DNA from: DATESG01 sp035270925
GTDB lineage: Bacteria > Bacillota_I > Bacilli_A > RFN20 > CAG-826
Direction: 5' to 3'
Assembly: GCA_035270925.1 (NCBI GenBank)
Contig: DATESG010000069.1
Location: 1 to 10,177, forward strand
Length of the DNA stretch: 10,177 nt
Positions 7,441 to 10,177 of this stretch are shown here, in pieces. A program made the translations under genes and the position numbers. Under the pieces are notes generated by a model. It was not told the DNA's origin. It saw only the letters and a list, made by a program, of their open reading frames with translations, and made no database searches. Numbering within the stretch: the first letter of the stretch is position 1; each line of letters starts with the position of its first letter.

Positions 7441-7606
7441 AAAACAAACAAATAAGTAAATTATTCTCACTATTAGTTTTGCCTTTTGTAAATATAGACG
7501 ATTAGCTCGATTTTATGAGATTATTATCAAACTTTAGTTTGCGCGCTTATTTGTGGGTTTTTCGCTATTTATTTGCGCGTATTACCTTTGCGGATTGTTC
7601 CTACCT
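7441..7606. other. Spacer between ldh and the pot operon with short repeats
   Basis: No coding region is supported here. It contains the near-palindrome AAACTTTAGTTT (7529-7540, five-base arms) and two copies of TTTGCGCG (7538-7545 and 7572-7579). The GCGC-rich islands stand out from the AT-rich surroundings. The arms GCGCGC (7541-7546) and GCGCGT (7575-7580) can pair over a 28-base loop. No terminator with a T tract was found for ldh on the minus strand, so some readthrough into the pot operon is possible. Confidence 0.4.
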
Positions 7607-7639
7607 TTTAGCGTAAGAAAATTTTTATTCAACGCCAAA
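7607..7639 (-). repeat. Imperfect hairpin directly after the ldh stop
   Basis: On the minus strand TTTGGCGT (plus 7632-7639) can pair with ACGCTAAA (plus 7607-7614) through eight pairs, one of them G-U. The AT-rich interior can extend the stem. It overlaps the last two bases of the ldh stop region but lacks a following T run. It is therefore not a standard terminator and may instead protect the 3' end or be chance. Confidence 0.3.
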
Positions 7640-8584
7640 TTAGAAACCCATATTTCTGAGACTATCTTTGATGATTTTAGCCGAGGCTTCGAGTTTAGCT
7701 TGTTCCTCATCATCAAGTTTTAAGGCGACGACGTGGTGGATGCCTTCAGCATTAACGACTGCAGGTAAGCCAATAAATAAATCTTTGTCAATTGCATAAA
7801 CGCCGTTGTTATAAACCGAGAGCGGAATGATGCTATTTTCATTTTTGAAGATCGCATTAGTAATCCGGACTAGCGCCATCCCAATTGCATAATAGGTCGC
7901 ACTTTTACGCTTGATAATCTCCTGGGCGGCATCTCTGACTTTATGATAAATCTTATCCATGTCTTCGAAAGTTATTTCGTCCATACTCTCAATCACATCG
8001 AGAATAGGTTTGACACCAACATAGGCTTTGGACCAAACAACAAATTCTGAATCTCCGTGTTCGCCGAGAATATAAGCATGAATATTTCGCGCATCAATCT
8101 TAATATATTTAGAAATCTCATAACGTAAACGCGCGGTATCAAGTAAGGTACCACTGCCAATTACTCTCGAAGATGCTAGCCCTGACTCCTTCCACGCCAC
8201 GTAAGTGAGAATATCAACTGGATTGGAGGCAACCAGCATGATCCCGTTAAAACCGGAGGCCATCACCTGTTTAACAATTGATTTCATAATCGCGGCATTA
8301 CGGTTGAGTAGATCAATCCGCGTCTCGCCCGGCTTTTGACTAACGCCCGCAGTGATGACAACAATCGCCGCATCACGAGCATCAGCATAATCGCCGGCAA
8401 ATATATTCATCCGCCGTGTCGCGAGGGGCAAGCCATGATTAAGATCCATTGCTTCACCTTCGGCTTTATCTTTATTCACATCAATCAAAACTAGTTCTTC
8501 GACTGCTCCTTGATTAACAAGGGCATAGGCATAACTCATGCCAACAAAACCAGTTCCAATGATGACTACTTTTTGTTTTCGCAT
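7640..8584 (-). CDS. ldh: L-lactate dehydrogenase
   Basis: A cytoplasmic enzyme that reduces pyruvate to L-lactate with NADH, regenerating NAD in fermentation. It has 314 residues, the normal length. The NAD-binding motif is GTGFVG (10-15), with the ribose-binding Asp 35. The active-site loop QKPGETR carries Gln 83, the position that favours pyruvate over oxaloacetate (malate dehydrogenases have Arg), and Arg 89. The catalytic pair is Asp 149 and His 176 (GEHGDSE), with substrate-binding Arg 152. Arg 154 and His 169 match Arg 173 and His 188 of the Bacillus stearothermophilus enzyme, so activation by fructose-1,6-bisphosphate is likely. The ATG is preceded by AAAAGGAGT seven bases upstream. 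It probably forms a single-gene unit, with its own -10 box at 8608-8613 and a divergent neighbour. Confidence 0.96.
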   Translation of the reverse strand: MRKQKVVIIGTGFVGMSYAYALVNQGAVEELVLIDVNKDKAEGEAMDLNHGLPLATRRMNIFAGDYADARDAAIVVITAGVSQKPGETRIDLLNRNAAIMKSIVKQVMASGFNGIMLVASNPVDILTYVAWKESGLASSRVIGSGTLLDTARLRYEISKYIKIDARNIHAYILGEHGDSEFVVWSKAYVGVKPILDVIESMDEITFEDMDKIYHKVRDAAQEIIKRKSATYYAIGMALVRITNAIFKNENSIIPLSVYNNGVYAIDKDLFIGLPAVVNAEGIHHVVALKLDDEEQAKLEASAKIIKDSLRNMGF

Positions 8585-8607
8585 TATTTACTCCTTTTCA
8601 TATGATA

Positions 8608-8613
8608 ATTATA
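8608..8613 (-). promoter_or_regulatory. Probable -10 element of the ldh promoter
   Basis: A perfect TATAAT lies on the minus strand 23 bases upstream of the ldh start codon. No convincing -35 hexamer is seen at 16-18 bases. The hexamer is preceded by TTG rather than the extended TGN motif. The short leader contains the AAAAGGAGT ribosome binding site. Confidence 0.45.
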
Positions 8614-8695
8614 CAACATCTCGTCTAAATCTTGGTGAAGACACTATAATAAACAAGGCAATTATGGAGACGAATCACATTACTTATAGTCTTTG

Positions 8696-8724
8696 TTGGT
8701 ATCTAATTAATAAAGCCTTATAAT
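8696..8724 (+). promoter_or_regulatory. Probable sigma-A promoter of the thioredoxin-like lipoprotein gene
   Basis: TTGGTA (8696-8701) and a perfect TATAAT (8719-8724) are separated by exactly 17 bases. Transcription would begin near 8731, followed by the AAGGAGA ribosome binding site (8742-8748) and the ATG at 8757. It is divergent from ldh. Confidence 0.65.
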
Positions 8725-8756
8725 AAAACCTAGAAAACACTAAGGAGACTTACGAC

Positions 8757-9848
8757 ATGAAATCTCGCATCTTTGCACTAATTGGACTCTTAGCAACCGG
8801 ACTTTTAAGTGGCTGTGGGCCAAGCGACAGTAAAATCGTTCTAACTTATGGGGATAAAACCCTTGATACTTATATACGGCTCAACCGCGAAGTTGATTTA
8901 ACTTCGAAGTTTGATAATAAAGAAAATTTTATTCTCGTTAGTTACGCTGATGAAAGTTGTGCCTGCTGGGGCGTATTTGAATCTAGAGTTATCAAACCGT
9001 ATGTTCAACAATATGATATTCCCGTTTACGTAATCCACACTGATTTATTGACGACCACAACTTATTACGGCCTGCCTATTAGTTCCGACAAAGCTAATAC
9101 GCCGGTCGTTGGTCTTTATGAAAATGGCGTTTATAAGTTTGGCACTAGTTATAATCAAGATAATTCTGTGTTCAAAAATCTTAACTCCTTTGTCAATTAT
9201 GTTGATCGCTATATGAGCCGTCCTTATGGTTATAACATCAACCTCACCCAACTAAACACACTCTTAAAGGGTGACGAAAAGTTCATCCTCAATTGGAGTC
9301 TTGCTGTTTGTCCTGATTGTAAAACATTTGATCACACGCTCTTAAAAGAATATCTCAAGGCTAACCCTAAGGATAAATCAACGCCACTTTATATTATTGA
9401 AACCCTAAGTGAAGGTCTCAGGTTAGTCGATGGCGTTAGCAATAGTGCCCACTGGAGCATGCAAAAAGATGTGTATGGTCTTAGTGATACACTCAACACT
9501 GAATACGGCTACGCAACCGGCTTTGTCCCGACCCTACAAGTAATTACGCCCGATGGTCATGATTACGTGGCGGAGGGCGATATCAGCCCGATCATAGATG
9601 ATATGCTTGTGTTCCAAAACGAAGCCGTCGCCTATGATGAAGCGCTCGATCGCTATTACGTGAGTGAATCTTACTTCAATGGCGATAGAGCTAGCAAGTA
9701 CTTAGGAACTTATGCAAGCGAAATCGGGAAAGAAATTGACGCACAATATATTTATGAATCTAATGACACACTCCGGTTTGAACCCGAAGGCCGGTACAGC
9801 ATTCAAAAAGAGTTTGCGACTAAGTTTCTTGATTTCTACTGGAAATAA
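8757..9848 (+). CDS. Predicted surface lipoprotein with two thioredoxin-like domains
   Basis: Not a family I can name. Residues 1-20 are a lipoprotein signal peptide with the lipobox LLSGC (lipidated Cys 20), so the protein should be anchored on the outer face of the membrane. Two regions resemble thioredoxin folds. The first (about 55-155) has a beta strand NFILVSYA, then ESCACW with Cys 68 and Cys 70 (C-x-C), and a likely cis-Pro in NTPVVGLYENG (Pro 116). The second (about 165-285) has KFILNWSLAV, then CPDC at 185-188 (C-x-x-C, the redox disulfide motif), and a likely cis-Pro in FVPTLQVITPDG (Pro 258). The last 80 residues are acidic and of unknown fold. A thiol-disulfide exchange or protein-folding role outside the cell is an inference. 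It has its own promoter and terminator, so it is monocistronic. A substrate-binding or purely structural role is possible, since only one domain has a classic motif. Confidence 0.8.
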   Translation: MKSRIFALIGLLATGLLSGCGPSDSKIVLTYGDKTLDTYIRLNREVDLTSKFDNKENFILVSYADESCACWGVFESRVIKPYVQQYDIPVYVIHTDLLTTTTYYGLPISSDKANTPVVGLYENGVYKFGTSYNQDNSVFKNLNSFVNYVDRYMSRPYGYNINLTQLNTLLKGDEKFILNWSLAVCPDCKTFDHTLLKEYLKANPKDKSTPLYIIETLSEGLRLVDGVSNSAHWSMQKDVYGLSDTLNTEYGYATGFVPTLQVITPDGHDYVAEGDISPIIDDMLVFQNEAVAYDEALDRYYVSESYFNGDRASKYLGTYASEIGKEIDAQYIYESNDTLRFEPEGRYSIQKEFATKFLDFYWK

Positions 9849-9862
9849 CAATTATTGAAACG

Positions 9863-9893
9863 AAAAGGAAGGATTTAAACCCTTCCTTTTTTT
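9863..9893 (+). terminator. Rho-independent terminator of the lipoprotein gene
   Basis: AAAAGGAAGG pairs with CCTTCCTTTT around the eight-base loop ATTTAAAC, and the T run continues to seven bases. It lies 14 bases past the lipoprotein stop. The A run on the left makes it partly usable in the opposite direction for the converging P-type ATPase gene, although that T tract (TTTTCG) is shorter. Confidence 0.9.
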
Positions 9894-9909
9894 ATGCGTT
9901 TATGGCTAA

Positions 9910-10177
9910 TTATAGAGCTTTTTTAGAATTGACAAGCTTTTTAACATAGATGGATAAGACAATTAATTCATGCACGAGTAGTGGCGCCGTTGATAGAGCG
10001 GCTAATATCCCCCATTCACCTAGTGTTAACTGTGAGGTCGAAAAAGCTACATTTAAAAATGGTAATTCAGTCACAGCAATTTGTAAGAGAAAGCCGGAAA
10101 CAAACGCAGTCCAAATCAACCACTCTTTCACGTTGAAGAGATGAATAAAGGACTTCTTGATATTTGCCATCCCGAGC
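9910..10177 (-). CDS. Cation-transporting P-type ATPase, C-terminal end (truncated by window edge)
   Basis: The reading frame is open to the right edge, so this is the tail of a longer gene. Its last 89 codons resemble the end of calcium-type P2 cation ATPases. A short basic loop (ANIKKSFIHLFNVKEW) precedes two membrane helices, WLIWTAFVSGFLLQIAVTEL and a second near WGILAALSTAPLLVHELIVL. Between them comes LPFLNVAFSTSQLTLGEW, matching the common L-P-F-L-x-x-x-F-x-T-x-x-L-x-x-x-x-W pattern. These correspond to the ninth and tenth helices. The first in-frame ATG (10170) has no ribosome binding site before it (GCTCGGG) and is probably internal. The phosphorylation and ion-binding sites lie outside the window, so ion specificity cannot be read. 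It converges on the lipoprotein gene. Confidence 0.75.
   Translation of the reverse strand, partial: LGMANIKKSFIHLFNVKEWLIWTAFVSGFLLQIAVTELPFLNVAFSTSQLTLGEWGILAALSTAPLLVHELIVLSIYVKKLVNSKKAL

Noticed and set aside
9910..10170. A complete small membrane protein of 86 residues
   Set aside because: The frame is open to the window edge, the ATG at 10170 has no ribosome binding site, and the sequence matches the last two helices of P-type ATPases.
1..10177. CRISPR array, insertion sequence, tRNA or rRNA
   Set aside because: No regularly spaced repeats, transposase motifs, terminal inverted repeats, cloverleaf or rRNA signatures were seen.

Overview
The window looks like a chromosomal segment of a low-GC, fermentative member of the Bacillota or its Mollicutes-like relatives. 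The signs are an oxygen-independent (class III) ribonucleotide reductase, an FBP-site L-lactate dehydrogenase, a compact potABCD polyamine operon, strong AAGGAG-type ribosome binding sites, and a PotA/PotD pair with the extended architecture seen in such lineages. Every Trp codon in the genes is TGG and no gene holds an in-frame TGA. The only TGA at a gene end is followed directly by TAA. The standard bacterial code therefore fits better than the Mycoplasma code. Species assignment from sequence alone is not possible.

Layout, left to right. Bases 1-1355 (minus strand) hold the N-terminal ~451 codons of nrdD, which runs off the left edge. Its 5' region (1356-1550) contains two copies of a TACACTA element and a perfect short palindrome, both candidate operators. 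A rho-independent terminator (1551-1577, minus) closes the unit to its right.

That unit, about 5.8 kb on the minus strand, is potA-potB-potC-potD plus a HI0933/BaiN-like flavoprotein gene. It reads from a promoter near 7413-7440 down to the terminator, and all junctions overlap or are separated by 1 base. PotA is the ATPase, PotB and PotC the permeases and PotD the extracellular spermidine/putrescine receptor. PotD lacks a lipobox. It carries a cleavable signal peptide and a C-terminal membrane anchor with a very basic tail. PotA carries about 120 extra C-terminal residues that look like a second TOBE-like unit. The flavoprotein gene is translationally coupled to potD, but its link to polyamines is unknown.

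Bases 7381-7639 form a 259-base spacer with the pot promoter, a palindrome and GCGC-rich repeats of unknown role. ldh follows on the minus strand (7640-8584) with its own -10 box. A divergent promoter (8696-8724, plus) drives a lipoprotein of 363 residues that appears to contain two thioredoxin-like domains, one with a C-x-C and one with a CPDC motif. A strong terminator (9863-9893) ends that gene. Converging from the right edge is the C-terminal end of a cation-transporting P-type ATPase (9910-10177, minus).

The content is mostly housekeeping and transport: deoxynucleotide supply without oxygen, NAD regeneration by lactate formation, polyamine import and a surface redox lipoprotein. No mobile element, CRISPR array, rRNA or tRNA was seen. 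The least ordinary items are the tandem thioredoxin-like lipoprotein, the tail-anchored PotD, the double-TOBE-like PotA and the divergent flavoprotein embedded in the pot operon.
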